Notes: generated by a model not told the origin, from the letters alone. A stretch of 64,000 nucleotides of DNA from DATKFM01 sp963810485 (GCA_963810485.1 CAWENQ010000006.1:124001-188000); one strand, 5' to 3'. Numbered from the stretch's first letter, positions 53,477 through 62,782 are shown. A program made the numbers and translations.

Positions 53477-54163
53477 ATGACGGCCAAACTTGCCCCCATC
53501 GACGCCTGTGTTTTCGACGCCTATGGCACGCTGTTCGACGTCAATGCGGCGGCGAAGCGCCACGCCGCGTCGCTGGGCGATCGCTGGCCGGACTTGGCGG
53601 CCACCTGGCGGCGCAAGCAACTTGAGTACACCTGGTTGCGCAGTCTGATGGGCGATTATGCGGATTTCTGGCACGTGACGCGGGATGCGCTGGTCTATTC
53701 CCTGGAAAAGCACGGGCATGAAGACGCCACCCTGGTCGAGAAGCTGATGACCTCCTATCGCACCCTGGAGGCCTATCCGGATGCGACCTCGACGCTCGCC
53801 TGGATGAAGCATCTGGGGCTGAAGATCATCATCCTGTCGAACGGCACCCAGGCCATGCTGACCGACGCGATTGCCGCCGCCCATCTCGACCGCCTGGTGG
53901 ATGCCGTGTTGTCCGTGGGCGCGGTCAATCTCTACAAGCCCCATCCCCGCGTCTATCAATTGGCGGTCGACCGGCTGGGCATGCAGCCGGCGCGGGTCTG
54001 CTTTGTCAGCAGCAACGGTTGGGATGCGGTCGGGGCCGCGCACTATGGTTTCCGCGCCGTCTGGATCAATCGCAATGACGATCCCCGGGAGCGCCTGCCC
54101 GCCGCGGCGGAGGTCGAGATCAAGTCCCTGTCCGAACTTCAGCCGTTGATTGCCCGCGCCTGA
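53477..54163 (+). CDS. Haloacid dehalogenase type II
   Basis: 228 residues. Asp14 in ACVFDAYGTLFDV is the nucleophile; WRRKQLEYTWLRSLMGDYADFW is the cap typical of L-2-haloacid dehalogenases; LSNGTQAML is motif II; YKPHPRVYQLAVDRLG has the lysine; FVSSNGWDAVGAAHYGF is the metal-free motif of this class. Physiological substrates in ordinary bacteria are unclear. It lies between slt (39-bp gap) and a threonine dehydratase (39-bp gap) on the same strand, and may be transcribed with them. Confidence 0.9.
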   Translation: MTAKLAPIDACVFDAYGTLFDVNAAAKRHAASLGDRWPDLAATWRRKQLEYTWLRSLMGDYADFWHVTRDALVYSLEKHGHEDATLVEKLMTSYRTLEAYPDATSTLAWMKHLGLKIIILSNGTQAMLTDAIAAAHLDRLVDAVLSVGAVNLYKPHPRVYQLAVDRLGMQPARVCFVSSNGWDAVGAAHYGFRAVWINRNDDPRERLPAAAEVEIKSLSELQPLIARA

Positions 54164-54202
54164 ACGGCATAATCGCCCGGCAACAACGACAGGATAGATG
54201 AC

Positions 54203-55222
54203 ATGGTTGCCGCCCCGGCAGCCGCGGTTTCCGCGGTACGCTTGCCCACCTACGCCGATATCGAAACCGCCGCCCAACGCCTTAAAGGCCAAGCCGTCGA
54301 AACGCCGCTGATCGAGTCCCGGGATCTCAACGTCCGGACCGGCGGCCGGCTGTTCATCAAGCCGGAAAATCTGCAGCGCACGGGCTCGTTCAAGTTCCGC
54401 GGCGCCCGCAACAAGATCTGCGCATTGCTGGGATCGGCGCAGCCGCCGAAGAACGTGGTCGCTTTCTCCTCCGGCAATCACGCCCAGGGCGTGGCGGCCG
54501 CGGCCCAGATCGCCGGGATCGGCGCCACCATCGTGATGCCCTCGGACGCACCCGACATCAAGATCGCCAACACGCGCAGCTTTGGCGCGGAGGTCGTGCT
54601 CTACGACCGCTATCGCGACGACCGCGAGGCGATCACCGCCGGCATCGCCCGGGAAAAGCAGGCCGCTATCGTGCGGCCCTTCGACGACCCCGATATCATC
54701 GCCGGCCAGGGCACCATCGGCCGCGAAGTCTTCACGCAGCTCGCAGGAATTTGCGCCGCCGCCGATGTGCTGCTCTCGCCCTGCGGCGGCGGTGGCTTGG
54801 TGTCCGGCATCGCGCTGGCGATGGCCGAGCTGTCACCCAAGACCAAGGTGCATGCGGTGGAACCTGCGCTCTTCGACGACACCGCCCGTTCCCTGGCGGC
54901 TCACGCGCGACAGAAGAACGCGCCTGACGCCCGCAGCATCTGCGATGCGCTGCTGTCGCCGATGCCGGGCGAGTTGACCTTTCAGCTCAACGACCGGCTG
55001 CTGGCGGGCGCCTTCGGCGTGACCGACGACGAGGTGCTGGCGGCGATGGACTACGCCTTCCGCATGCTGAAGCTGGTGACGGAACCCGGCGGCGCCGTGG
55101 CGCTGGCCGCCGTGCTGACGGGCAAGATCGATCTGAAAGGCAAGACCGCCGTCATCGTGATATCCGGCGGCAATGTGGATCCCCAGATGTTCGGCCGGGC
55201 GATCGGCGGCAAGGCGTCATAG
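54203..55222 (+). CDS. Threonine/serine dehydratase without ACT domain
   Basis: 339 residues, behind an AGGA ribosome site. Lys64 in RTGSFKFRGARNK binds PLP, FSSGNHAQGVAAAAQIAG the carboxylate, SPCGGGGLVSGIALA the phosphate, and VIVISGGNVDP ends the fold. It stops where the ACT domain begins in the 4220 paralogue, so it is not controlled in the same way. Family members act on threonine, serine or 3-hydroxyaspartate, or racemise serine. It is the second such enzyme in the window. Confidence 0.88.
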   Translation: MVAAPAAAVSAVRLPTYADIETAAQRLKGQAVETPLIESRDLNVRTGGRLFIKPENLQRTGSFKFRGARNKICALLGSAQPPKNVVAFSSGNHAQGVAAAAQIAGIGATIVMPSDAPDIKIANTRSFGAEVVLYDRYRDDREAITAGIAREKQAAIVRPFDDPDIIAGQGTIGREVFTQLAGICAAADVLLSPCGGGGLVSGIALAMAELSPKTKVHAVEPALFDDTARSLAAHARQKNAPDARSICDALLSPMPGELTFQLNDRLLAGAFGVTDDEVLAAMDYAFRMLKLVTEPGGAVALAAVLTGKIDLKGKTAVIVISGGNVDPQMFGRAIGGKAS

Positions 55223-55279
55223 GCTGCCCACTGGTCTAGCCGCAGACGATCCCGCAAAACTCGCAACAGAAAGAAGTCA

Positions 55280-55305
55280 CCGCGCCACCCCATCGGGCGG
55301 CGCGG
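55280..55305. terminator. Weak hairpin between convergent genes
   Basis: CCGCGCC (55280-55286) pairs with GGCGCGG (55299-55305) across a 12-nt loop, in the 104-bp gap between the rightward dehydratase and the leftward bactofilin gene. Neither side has a clear T-tract, so termination is only plausible. Confidence 0.3.
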
Positions 55306-55326
55306 CTGGACCGGAAAAGCCGTACT

Positions 55327-55857
55327 CTAGGCGCGAGCCGCTGTGGGCTGGCTCGGCGTCGCCGCAGCCGGCGTGCTCACCGTCGTCGTCGGCTTGTCCT
55401 TGACGATGGACGCGACGTTGGCGCCGGTCTGGCTGGCGTCGATGCGGCGGCACTGCCCTTCGAAGAAAGCGCCGGGCTCGATCGACAGCGTCTGGTGCAG
55501 GACATCGCCGGTCACCCGGGCCGTCTTGGCCAAAGTCACCGTGGCGCCCTTCACCTGGCCGTTGACCGAACCGCAGATGCGGATCGATTCAGCCGAGATC
55601 GCGCCATGAATTTGCGCGGCCTCGCCGATCGTGATGCTGCGGCTGCTGATATCGCCTTCAACATGGCCATCGACCTGAATGTCACCAGCGCAATGAAGAT
55701 CGCCTTTGATCTTCAGATCGGGGCTGATGATGGACGGCGCTGCGGTGCGCGCCTGGTTTGTCCGCTGGTAATCGGTCGATGAAGACATGCTGCTCTCCGT
55801 GGTTCCCGCGCCGGTCGAGGACGTGGGTGTGTTGGATCTATTATCCCTTGAAAACAT
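55327..55857 (-). CDS. Bactofilin family cytoskeletal protein
   Basis: 176 residues from MFSRDNRSNTPTSSTG, whose ATG lies inside the end of the M23 gene (17-bp overlap). The central DUF583 beta-helix runs from ISPDLKIKGDLHCAGDIQVDGHVEGDI through SSRSITIGEAAQIHGAI to KTARVTGDVLHQTLSIEPGAFFEG, flanked by disordered Ser/Thr/Pro tails, as in bactofilins. They polymerise without nucleotide and locate cell-wall enzymes. The tight link with an M23 peptidase gene is the classical bactofilin arrangement. Confidence 0.92.
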   Translation of the reverse strand: MFSRDNRSNTPTSSTGAGTTESSMSSSTDYQRTNQARTAAPSIISPDLKIKGDLHCAGDIQVDGHVEGDISSRSITIGEAAQIHGAISAESIRICGSVNGQVKGATVTLAKTARVTGDVLHQTLSIEPGAFFEGQCRRIDASQTGANVASIVKDKPTTTVSTPAAATPSQPTAARA

Positions 55858-57436
55858 ACTTTCCGGCCTCCAGGAAGTTGATGGGATCGTAGGGCCGCTC
55901 ATCGACCCTCACTTCATAATGGAGATGAGGTCCCGTACTCCGGCCGGAGCTTCCAAGCAAGCCAATCTCGTCCCGGTAGCCGACGGTGTCGCCTACCTTG
56001 ACATCGATCTTCTTCAGATGCCCATACCGCGTGCGGATCCCGAGACCATGGTCGATTTCAATAAGCCTGCCATAGTCCCCCATCCACCCCGCATATACCA
56101 CTTTACCCGGCGCCGTTGCTAGCACCGCTGTGCCGACATCGTTCCCCAGATCGAGGCCTTCATGCATCGATGCCCGGCGGCTGAGCGGGTCCTTTCGGAC
56201 GCCGAAACCGCTTCTGAGCACATAACTGTCCAGCGGCGCAGCCAGAGGCAGGCTCCTCAGCACCACCTGCAGCCGCTCCCACCGCTCCACCTCGCCGTCC
56301 AGGTTCTCGATCGAGGCCAGGACCAGCCGTTCCTCGGCGGTGCGGGTGTAGCTGCGCGGCGTGATGAACGGACCGCCCTCGCCGGCGATCTGGGCGCCGG
56401 CGGCATTCAGCAGGGAATTGACCTCCAGGCCGGTCATGGCGACGGTCTTCTCGATTTCGTCGACGCCGACCCGGGTCCGCTGGGTCAGCTTCTCCACCAT
56501 GGTCTTCTGGGTGGAGCTGACGACATTCAGCCGGCCCTCGAGCGCCCGCACCTTGGACAGCAGCTCATCCCGCACGGCCCGAAGCGCGATACGGTCCTGC
56601 GCGGTCTGGGTAGTGGTCCTTTGCATGCCAGCGACCAGCGCTTCCAGCCGTTTGTTGCTCGTCTGGGCACTCGCCAGGGAGTCACCGAGGCGCGAGAGCT
56701 GCCCCTGGAGAACGGCGTTGGCGGTCGCCTTGCGCGCCTGCACGGTCAGCAAGGCACCGACGCGCAGTTGCAGATCCGCCACTTGCGACTTTAGTTGCCG
56801 GCCGATGCTTTCGGCGCGGGTCAGCTGCTGCTGCGTATTCTGGAGATCCCGGAGATAGCGTGCCTGGGCCATCTTCGCGCGCACGGCAACATCGGCCTCC
56901 AGGGACATTTGCATCCGCATCGCCGAGATTTCCTTGGAGAGCACGAAGTTATTGTCGGCGATGCGATCAAGATCGGTGTTGATGGCGGCGATGACCGCGC
57001 CGACGGTCGGCCCGACCTCCGTCTCCCCGGGCACCGGCAAAGTGTCCATGGCAAGCGCCGGCAGATCTCCGCCGCGCGAGGCTCGAACCAGGTCCAATAC
57101 GAACTGCTGGTTCAGCGCCAAATCCTTGGATACGCCGGCAAAGCGATCCTGCAGTTCCGTGACCTGGGACTGCAACTGATCGAAATTGCCGGCCAGAATA
57201 TCGACTTCCGCACCGCGCTCGCTGGCGAGCCAACTCGCGATGCCGGCCGTCAGTGTCGTGCCGACAGTCCAAAAAATTACGGCCGCTGCCAAGCCGGCCG
57301 CGGCCATCTGCTGTCGCTTCGTCACTGTCAGATATTGTACGCGATGATCGGCGCGAATTAGAATCTCGCGCTGCACGAAAATACGGTCGATCTGTGTCAC
57401 AAGCTGCTGTCGGATCGCCCCAACAACCTTCTGCAT
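55841..57436 (-). CDS. M23 family metallopeptidase with coiled coil
   Basis: 531 residues from MQKVVGAIRQQLV, after a GGGGGG ribosome site. One membrane helix (MAAAGLAAAVIFWTVGTTLTAGIASWL) anchors it; residues about 80-330 are coiled coil (LDRIADNNFVLSKEISAMRMQ to VRDELLSKVRALEGRL). The LytM domain has GFGVRKDPLSRRASMHEGLDLG with zinc ligands, and HLHYEVRVDERPYDP. It may cut peptidoglycan crosslinks or act as a bactofilin-bound regulator. All usual zinc ligands (HxxxD and HxH) are present, so activity is likely. Confidence 0.92.
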   Translation of the reverse strand: MQKVVGAIRQQLVTQIDRIFVQREILIRADHRVQYLTVTKRQQMAAAGLAAAVIFWTVGTTLTAGIASWLASERGAEVDILAGNFDQLQSQVTELQDRFAGVSKDLALNQQFVLDLVRASRGGDLPALAMDTLPVPGETEVGPTVGAVIAAINTDLDRIADNNFVLSKEISAMRMQMSLEADVAVRAKMAQARYLRDLQNTQQQLTRAESIGRQLKSQVADLQLRVGALLTVQARKATANAVLQGQLSRLGDSLASAQTSNKRLEALVAGMQRTTTQTAQDRIALRAVRDELLSKVRALEGRLNVVSSTQKTMVEKLTQRTRVGVDEIEKTVAMTGLEVNSLLNAAGAQIAGEGGPFITPRSYTRTAEERLVLASIENLDGEVERWERLQVVLRSLPLAAPLDSYVLRSGFGVRKDPLSRRASMHEGLDLGNDVGTAVLATAPGKVVYAGWMGDYGRLIEIDHGLGIRTRYGHLKKIDVKVGDTVGYRDEIGLLGSSGRSTGPHLHYEVRVDERPYDPINFLEAGKYVFKG

Positions 57437-57716
57437 CTTGCCCCCCACATTCTTGATCGATGCGTGGTGAATGCCACAGCACCGCATCGGCGTAGCCACT
57501 TTGCGCGCGGCTGACTTCCCTCGATTTCCAGACCTAGCCCTCTATTTCCTCCCCACTTGAACTGCGGGGCGGCACGATTTTTTCACCGGTACTCATTCTG
57601 GGAGTACCGTTGCACAAAGACCCTAAAGAGGGGTTTTCAGGCAGGCAAGAGGATTCTCCCCGCATTCCTTACCATGCGCGAACATGGAGAGAACATCGGG
57701 CCTTGCCACAGCATTA
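57437..57716. other. Gap between M23 and cysNC genes
   Basis: 280 bp without protein character. A GGTACTCATTCTGGGAGTACC hairpin (arms GGTACTC and GAGTACC, about 57590-57610) is the only notable structure and could end the leftward cysNC transcript. An AGAACC/GGTTTT-rich patch follows. No RNA gene is recognised. Confidence 0.35.
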
Positions 57717-59603
57717 TCACCGTAGTCGAAAACTCGACTCAACGTGTTCGATAATTTGCCGCACCGAATCTTCGATCGGTTGCATTTGCGTGTCGACGAT
57801 CAACTCCGGCGCCTCAGGCGCTTCGTAAGGCGCGGAGACTCCGGTGAAATCCGGGAGCTCGCCGCGCCGCGCTTTTTTGTAGAGGCCCTTGGGATCGCGC
57901 GTTTCACAAGTGTTTAAATCCGCCTTAATAAAAATTTCGTGAAAATGTTCGCGCGCCGCCCGCCGCGCCCGTTCACGATCGGCGCGATAGGGCGAAATGA
58001 ACGCCGTGATGGTGATGAAACCGGCATCGGCGAACAGCGCCGCCACTTCGCCGACGCGGCGGATATTCTCCGCGCGATCGTCGGGCGAGAAGCCGAGATT
58101 CGCATTCAGGCCCTGGCGCACATTGTCGCCGTCGAGCACGAAGACGTTGTAGCCCTTTACGAACAGTCCCTGCTCCACAGCCATCGCCAGCGTCGATTTG
58201 CCGGAACCCGACAAGCCGGTGAACCACAGCACGCCGCCCTTGTGGCCGGCGCGCGCGGCGCGCTGGTCCGATGAAATGCGATGCTTTTCCGTGCGCAGGT
58301 TCTCCGACCGCACGACGCGGATCTCCCGCTGATTGGGATAGCCTTCCATGTCGATGAGGCCGCCGGCGAGAATGTGCGATTCGTCGGTCAGCACGAAGCG
58401 GCCGGTGCGCGCGAACGACTTGGCCTCGTCGACGGCCAGCATGGCGCGGGTGCGCAGGATGACGTCGCCGACGCCGTGGCGGCCGATCTCGTCTGCGCTG
58501 TGGGCCGACAGATCTTCCACATCGAAGACACGTTCGACTGCCTCGACGGTGACGGGAACATCGCGGGTCGCGATGCGCAGGCGATACTCAGCGCCTTTTT
58601 TCAGAGGCTGCTGCGCCAGCCAGAACAGGCGGCCGCGGAACACTGTGGTCTCCAGCGGCGCGTGATCGGAATGGCTGGCGAGTTCGCCGCGTTCGACGAA
58701 CAATTGATCGTCGAGCATGATGCCGACAGACTGGCCGGCCTCCGCCTCTGTCGCCGCCGCCGTCGTGTGCCAGGACTCGATCGAAGCGACGCGCGATATC
58801 TTGTTCGAGGGCGAGAACAGCAGCCGGTCACCGACCTTGAGCCGGCCGGATTCGATGCGGCCCACCAGGATGCGCCGGTCGTCGAACTTGTAGACATCCT
58901 GGATCGGCAGCCGCAGCGGCAGTTCGGTCGTCCGCCGGGTCGGCCGGAAGCCGGAGAGCACATCCATGACGGAGGGGCCGCGGTACCATTTCATCTGCGT
59001 GGACGCGGAGGTCAGGTTGTCGCCGTCGCGGGCCGAGACGGGAATCACCGCATCCGCCGCCGCGCCGATGCTCTGGAGGTAGCCGCTATATTCGTCGCGG
59101 ATCGCCTCGAACTTCCGCTGCGAATATTCGATCAGGTCCATCTTGTTGACGAGCACCACGATCTGCTTGATGCCCAGGAGGTTGAGCAGGAAGCCGTGCA
59201 GCCGCGACTGCTGCTGCACGCCGTGCGACGCATCGATCAGGACAAGCGCCGCATCCGCCGACGAAGCGCCGGTGATCATGTTCTTGATGAACTCGCGGTG
59301 GCCCGGCGCGTCGATGATCACATAGTCGCGGCGCGGCGTGCGCAGCCAGATCTGCGACGTATCGATGGTGATGCCCTGGTCGCGCTCGGCCTGGAAGGCG
59401 TCCATCAGGAAGGCCCACTCGAACGGCATGCCGCGCCGTTCGCACATCGCCTTAATGGCATCGAGCTTGCCGTCGGCCAGCGATCCGGTCTCATGGATCA
59501 GGCGGCCGACCAGCGTCGACTTGCCGTGATCCACATGGCCGCAGATCACGGTGCGGAGCTGTTCGCGCAGGGTCTCGGAAGCGGTGACGACCTGGTGCAT
59601 CAC
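57717..59603 (-). CDS. cysNC: Bifunctional sulfate adenylyltransferase subunit 1 / APS kinase (CysN-CysC fusion)
   Basis: 628 residues. The N-terminal GTPase has GHVDHGKSTLVGRLIHETG, DAPGHREFIKNM and VNKMDLIEYS, then EF-Tu-like beta-barrels (RILVGRIESGRLKVGDRLLFSP). From about residue 440 comes the APS kinase domain: WFTGLSGSGKSTLAMAVE, VLDGDNVRQGLNANLGFSPDDRAENIRR and FISPYRADRERAR, ending with PYEAPEAPELIVDT. It joins with CysD to make APS, then PAPS. The fusion (NodQ type) serves assimilation or sulfation of surface sugars. The start overlaps the cysD stop (ATGA). Confidence 0.95.
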   Translation of the reverse strand: MMHQVVTASETLREQLRTVICGHVDHGKSTLVGRLIHETGSLADGKLDAIKAMCERRGMPFEWAFLMDAFQAERDQGITIDTSQIWLRTPRRDYVIIDAPGHREFIKNMITGASSADAALVLIDASHGVQQQSRLHGFLLNLLGIKQIVVLVNKMDLIEYSQRKFEAIRDEYSGYLQSIGAAADAVIPVSARDGDNLTSASTQMKWYRGPSVMDVLSGFRPTRRTTELPLRLPIQDVYKFDDRRILVGRIESGRLKVGDRLLFSPSNKISRVASIESWHTTAAATEAEAGQSVGIMLDDQLFVERGELASHSDHAPLETTVFRGRLFWLAQQPLKKGAEYRLRIATRDVPVTVEAVERVFDVEDLSAHSADEIGRHGVGDVILRTRAMLAVDEAKSFARTGRFVLTDESHILAGGLIDMEGYPNQREIRVVRSENLRTEKHRISSDQRAARAGHKGGVLWFTGLSGSGKSTLAMAVEQGLFVKGYNVFVLDGDNVRQGLNANLGFSPDDRAENIRRVGEVAALFADAGFITITAFISPYRADRERARRAAREHFHEIFIKADLNTCETRDPKGLYKKARRGELPDFTGVSAPYEAPEAPELIVDTQMQPIEDSVRQIIEHVESSFRLR

Positions 59604-60394
59604 ATGTATCCGTCGCTGCGCAGGCGCTCGAAGGCGTCTTCGGTCTCGCGGTCCATGGCGCGGCCGGCGCGCTCCGGCGCCTTGGTCGTCTCCAGCTCAG
59701 CGATGATCTCGTCCAGCGACGAAGCGCCGCTCTCGATCGGCGAGGTGATATCCTCATCGCCGAGGGAGCGATAGCGCTTCCCCTTCTTGGAGAAATACAG
59801 ATCGACGATCGGGATGCCCTCGCGCCGGATGTAGCGCCAGATGTCGATCTCGGTCCAATGCAGCAGGGGATGCACGCGCAGATGCCAGCCCTGGGGCAGA
59901 TGGGTATTGAAGAAATCCCAGAACTCCGGCGGCTGATCGCGGAAGTCCCACTGGTTGCCTTCCTTGCGCGGGCTGAACACCCGCTCCTTGGCGCGCACCG
60001 CCTCTTCGTCCCGGCGGATGCCGGCGACGATGCCGGTGAAGCCATGCTTGGCCAGCGCCGCCTTGAGGCCCAGGGTCTTGCGTCCGGCCGAGCGCGCCGC
60101 CGGCGGCAGCTTTGGATCGACCGCCTCGAGCGGCGGGCATTCCTCGCGGATCAGGTTCAGCCCCCACTCCTTCTCGTAGCGGTCGCGGAAGGCATACATC
60201 TCCTTGAACTTCTTGCCGGTGTCGATGTGCATGACCGGAAACGGCACATGGCCGAAGAAGGCCTTCTTGGCCAGCCAGACCATGACATTGCTGTCCTTGC
60301 CCAGGGACCAGAGCATGGCCAGCCGGTCGATGCGGTTGAAGGCCTCGCGGAAGATATAGACGCTCTGCGCTTCCAGTTGATCCAGATGATTCAT
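59600..60394 (-). CDS. cysD: Sulfate adenylyltransferase subunit 2
   Basis: 264 residues. The PP-loop is MLWSLGKDSNVMVWLAKKAFFG; FPVMHIDTGKKFKEMYAFRDRYEKEWG, VAGIRRDEEAVRAKERVFSPR and WDFRDQPPEFWDFFNTHLPQG are typical CysD blocks. With CysN it makes adenosine phosphosulfate from ATP and sulfate. cysNC overlaps its stop. No PAPS/APS reductase or sulfite reductase genes lie nearby. A permease gene diverges 220 bp away and could import sulfate. Confidence 0.95.
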   Translation of the reverse strand: MNHLDQLEAQSVYIFREAFNRIDRLAMLWSLGKDSNVMVWLAKKAFFGHVPFPVMHIDTGKKFKEMYAFRDRYEKEWGLNLIREECPPLEAVDPKLPPAARSAGRKTLGLKAALAKHGFTGIVAGIRRDEEAVRAKERVFSPRKEGNQWDFRDQPPEFWDFFNTHLPQGWHLRVHPLLHWTEIDIWRYIRREGIPIVDLYFSKKGKRYRSLGDEDITSPIESGASSLDEIIAELETTKAPERAGRAMDRETEDAFERLRSDGYM

Positions 60395-60613
60395 GGCGGA
60401 TTAGCGGACCTTGGGTCGTCGGACGCCGGGGAACAGGCCGCCGGCGCAGGAGGTTGCCCCACCGGGGCGGGCCGTGCAGTCTGCGGTCGCGGCGAGGGCC
60501 GGTGCATATAGGGCTTTGGTTCAATTGGCAATGTCTGACTACCCGCAATCCAAGGCTGCAACCGGGCAAAACTGTCGCACCGCCGCCTCTCTTCCAAAGT
60601 CCGGGGGGCGACA

Positions 60614-61869
60614 TTGATTGGCGGCCTGCCGACGGACCTTTCCGTCCTCGTCATCTTCGGCCTGACCTACGCCGGCATGGCGACCGGCCGCATTCCCGGT
60701 CTGCGCACCGACCGGGCCGGCATCGCCCTGGCCGCGGCGATTCTCATCCTGATCGTCACCGGCAAGAGTCCGGCCGAGGCCGTTGCCTGGGTCGATCTGC
60801 CGACCCTGGCCCTGCTGTTCGGGCTGATGGTGCTATCGGGAAAGTTCTCCCTGTCCGGCTTCTATGACTATTGCGCCTTCCGAATCAGCCATGCCGCGGG
60901 CAGCCCGGAACGGCTGCTGGCTGTCACCATCGTGGTCGCCGGCGCGCTGTCGGCCGTGCTGGCCAACGACATCATCGCCTTCGCCATACCGCCCCTGCTC
61001 TGCCTGGGGCTGCGCGCCCGGGGGCTGAATCCGGTGCCTTACCTCATAGGACTGGCGGCGGCGACCAATGTGGGTTCGGCCGCGACCGTGATCGGCAATC
61101 CCCAGAACATCCTCATCGGCCAGGTGGGCGGACTCGATTTCTGGCGCTTCATCGCGCTCTGCGGCGTGCCGTCGCTGCTGGGGCTGGGGGTGGTCTATGG
61201 CGTGATCGTCTGGCAATGGCGGCACCGCTGGGCCCTGCCGCGGCGGCCCGAGTTCGGCGCCGGACCCGCGGCCTCCTGCCCTGCGCCGGGGACCGCTGGT
61301 CAAGGCCGTGGTGCTGACGGCGGCGCTGCTGATCGCATTCGGCGCCGGGCTGCCGCGCGACATCTCCGCCCTCATCGTGGCCGCCGCCGTCTTCGTCAGC
61401 CGCTCGATCGAGAGTTCAGGCGCTGGTGCGGTCGGTCGACTGGGGCCTGCTGATTCTCTTCGGCGGCCTCTTCATCGTCACCGGCGCGCTCGCGGATCTG
61501 CCGGAGGCAGGCGCCCTGTTCGCGGACCTTGTAGCCGGCGGCTGGGCGCCGGAACGGCTGAGCATCCTGGCGCCGCTGACTTTGCTGATGAGCAACACCA
61601 TCGGCAACGTTCCCTGCGTGATCCTGCTGCTGCAGGTGTGGCAGAATCCACCGGCGGAAGCGCTCTATGCCCTGGCGCTATTCTCCACCCTGGCCGGCAA
61701 TCTGCTGATCACCGGCAGCCTGGCCAACATCATCGTCGTCGAGCGCGCCCGCAGCGTCGGCGAGCAACTGTCGTTCTTGGATCATGCCCGCGCTGGTATT
61801 CCCATCACGCTGTTGACCATGGGTGTCGCGGCGGTCTGGCTGCTGGCGATCGGCGTCGTTGTGTTCTAG
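60614..61869 (+). CDS. SLC13/ArsB-type anion permease (two frame breaks, near 61265 and 61417)
   Basis: A TTG start at 60614 lies 7 nt after GGGGGG. The protein has about ten membrane segments. VDLPTLALLFGLMVLSG and NDIIAFAIPPLLCLGLRARG-NPVPYLIGLAAATNVGSAATVIGNPQNILIG are the sodium/anion or ArsB-like core signature, with the repeat SNTIGNVPCVILLLQVW and GNLLITGSLANIIVVERA in the second half. Two extra bases (near 61265 after RRPEFGAG and near 61417 after RSIES) break the frame; repaired length is about 417. Divergence from cysD suggests sulfate or another inorganic anion, but arsenite or dicarboxylate are possible. Confidence 0.8.
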
Positions 61870-61872
61870 GGA

Positions 61873-62229
61873 TCAAGCCTTCGGCGGCTGCCACTCGAAC
61901 ACGGCAATCAGGCACCCCGTCTCGGTGCGCGAGTTGTGATGCGTGCCCGGCGCATAGCTGACGAGATCGCCGGTCTTGAAGACCGTGCCGTCGTCATCGA
62001 TCAGCTCGCCCTCGAGGATGAGAAACTCCTCATAGCCGGGATGGTCGTGGGCGATGGTCACCGCACCGGGCGCCATGCGCATGGCATAGCAGCCTTGGCC
62101 CGTAGCCTTGTCATAGCTGATCGGCAACCAGCTCATCTCCGGCTGGACCGGTCCTTCCAGATCGTATTCGCGGAATCGGGTGTTCCGCAGGTCGATAATT
62201 TCCCGGCCATTTCTTTTGTTTTTCACCAT
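61873..62229 (-). CDS. Cupin-domain protein
   Basis: 118 residues from MVKNKRNGREIIDLRNTRF; the upstream ORF extension lacks coding character. The cupin core has MRMAPGAVTIAHDHPGYEEFLILEGELIDDDG, giving two histidines and a glutamate for metal binding, and LVSYAPGTHHNS with a further histidine. It is ChrR/anti-sigma-like in the cupin part but lacks a zinc-binding N-terminal domain. The function is unknown. It converges with the permease gene (3-bp gap). Confidence 0.8.
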   Translation of the reverse strand: MVKNKRNGREIIDLRNTRFREYDLEGPVQPEMSWLPISYDKATGQGCYAMRMAPGAVTIAHDHPGYEEFLILEGELIDDDGTVFKTGDLVSYAPGTHHNSRTETGCLIAVFEWQPPKA

Positions 62230-62532
62230 GCACCCCGCGCTTTTCGGCTGTCCATTCGCATTGGCTATCGTAACCATAGCGTCGGACTCTAGTGCCCATC
62301 GGCATATTGCGCAAAGTTCACGAAGCCGTGAAACCACTGTAAAACCAGCAGTCAGCAGCAACAACCGCGCATTGGCCGTCACCAATTCCGCGCGCCGATC
62401 GCGCGCCCATCGCAGCGGCTCACTTCCCTGTGAAACCGCGCGTGAGGACCTGTTGGAGAATCCGGCCTCATGCTACATGCTCACCCACAGTTTCATTCAT
62501 CCCTGTACCTCAGTCTTTAGGAGCGATTAGTC
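62230..62532. promoter_or_regulatory. 303-bp region upstream of the bufferin operon
   Basis: No gene is seen. GTGAAACC occurs twice (62328-62335 and 62430-62437); GAAAC is a common -35 core for ECF sigma factors, which control related operons in other bacteria. The match is short and the matching -10 is not clear. An AGGAGCG ribosome site (62519-62525) precedes the bufA start. Confidence 0.3.
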
Positions 62533-62782
62533 ATGAAGAACAAAATCCTGGTTGCCTCGGCCCTGGCCGCGGTTGTTTCCATGAGCGCCATCGGCAGCGC
62601 GCCCGCGGCCGACAACGAGAAGTGCTACGGCATCGCCAAGGCCGGCAAGAACGATTGCCAGACGGCGACCCATTCCTGCGCCGGCACCTCGACGGCGGAT
62701 GCCGCCGGCGAACTCGTGGATCTACTTGCCCGCCGGCACCTGCGAGAAAGTCGCCGGCGGCAGCCTCGAGCCGAAGGCCTAA
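62533..62782 (+). CDS. bufA: Bufferin precursor peptide, DUF2282 (one frame break near 62712)
   Basis: 82 residues when repaired. A Sec signal (ILVASALAAVVSMSAIGSAPAA) is followed by EKCYGIAKAGKNDCQTATHS, CAGTSTADAAG, then after one extra base NSWIYLPAGTCEKVAGGSLE. Cysteines fall at 31, 42, 49 and 70, the four-Cys pattern of DUF2282. As read from the raw sequence, the frame shifts before the last cysteine. Bufferins are secreted copper-chelating peptides whose core cysteines are turned into thiooxazoles (published for related operons). The MNIO and DUF2063 genes follow immediately, as in those operons. Confidence 0.85.

Noticed and set aside
58281..59774. A 497-codon plus-strand frame
   Set aside because: Antisense shadow of cysNC.
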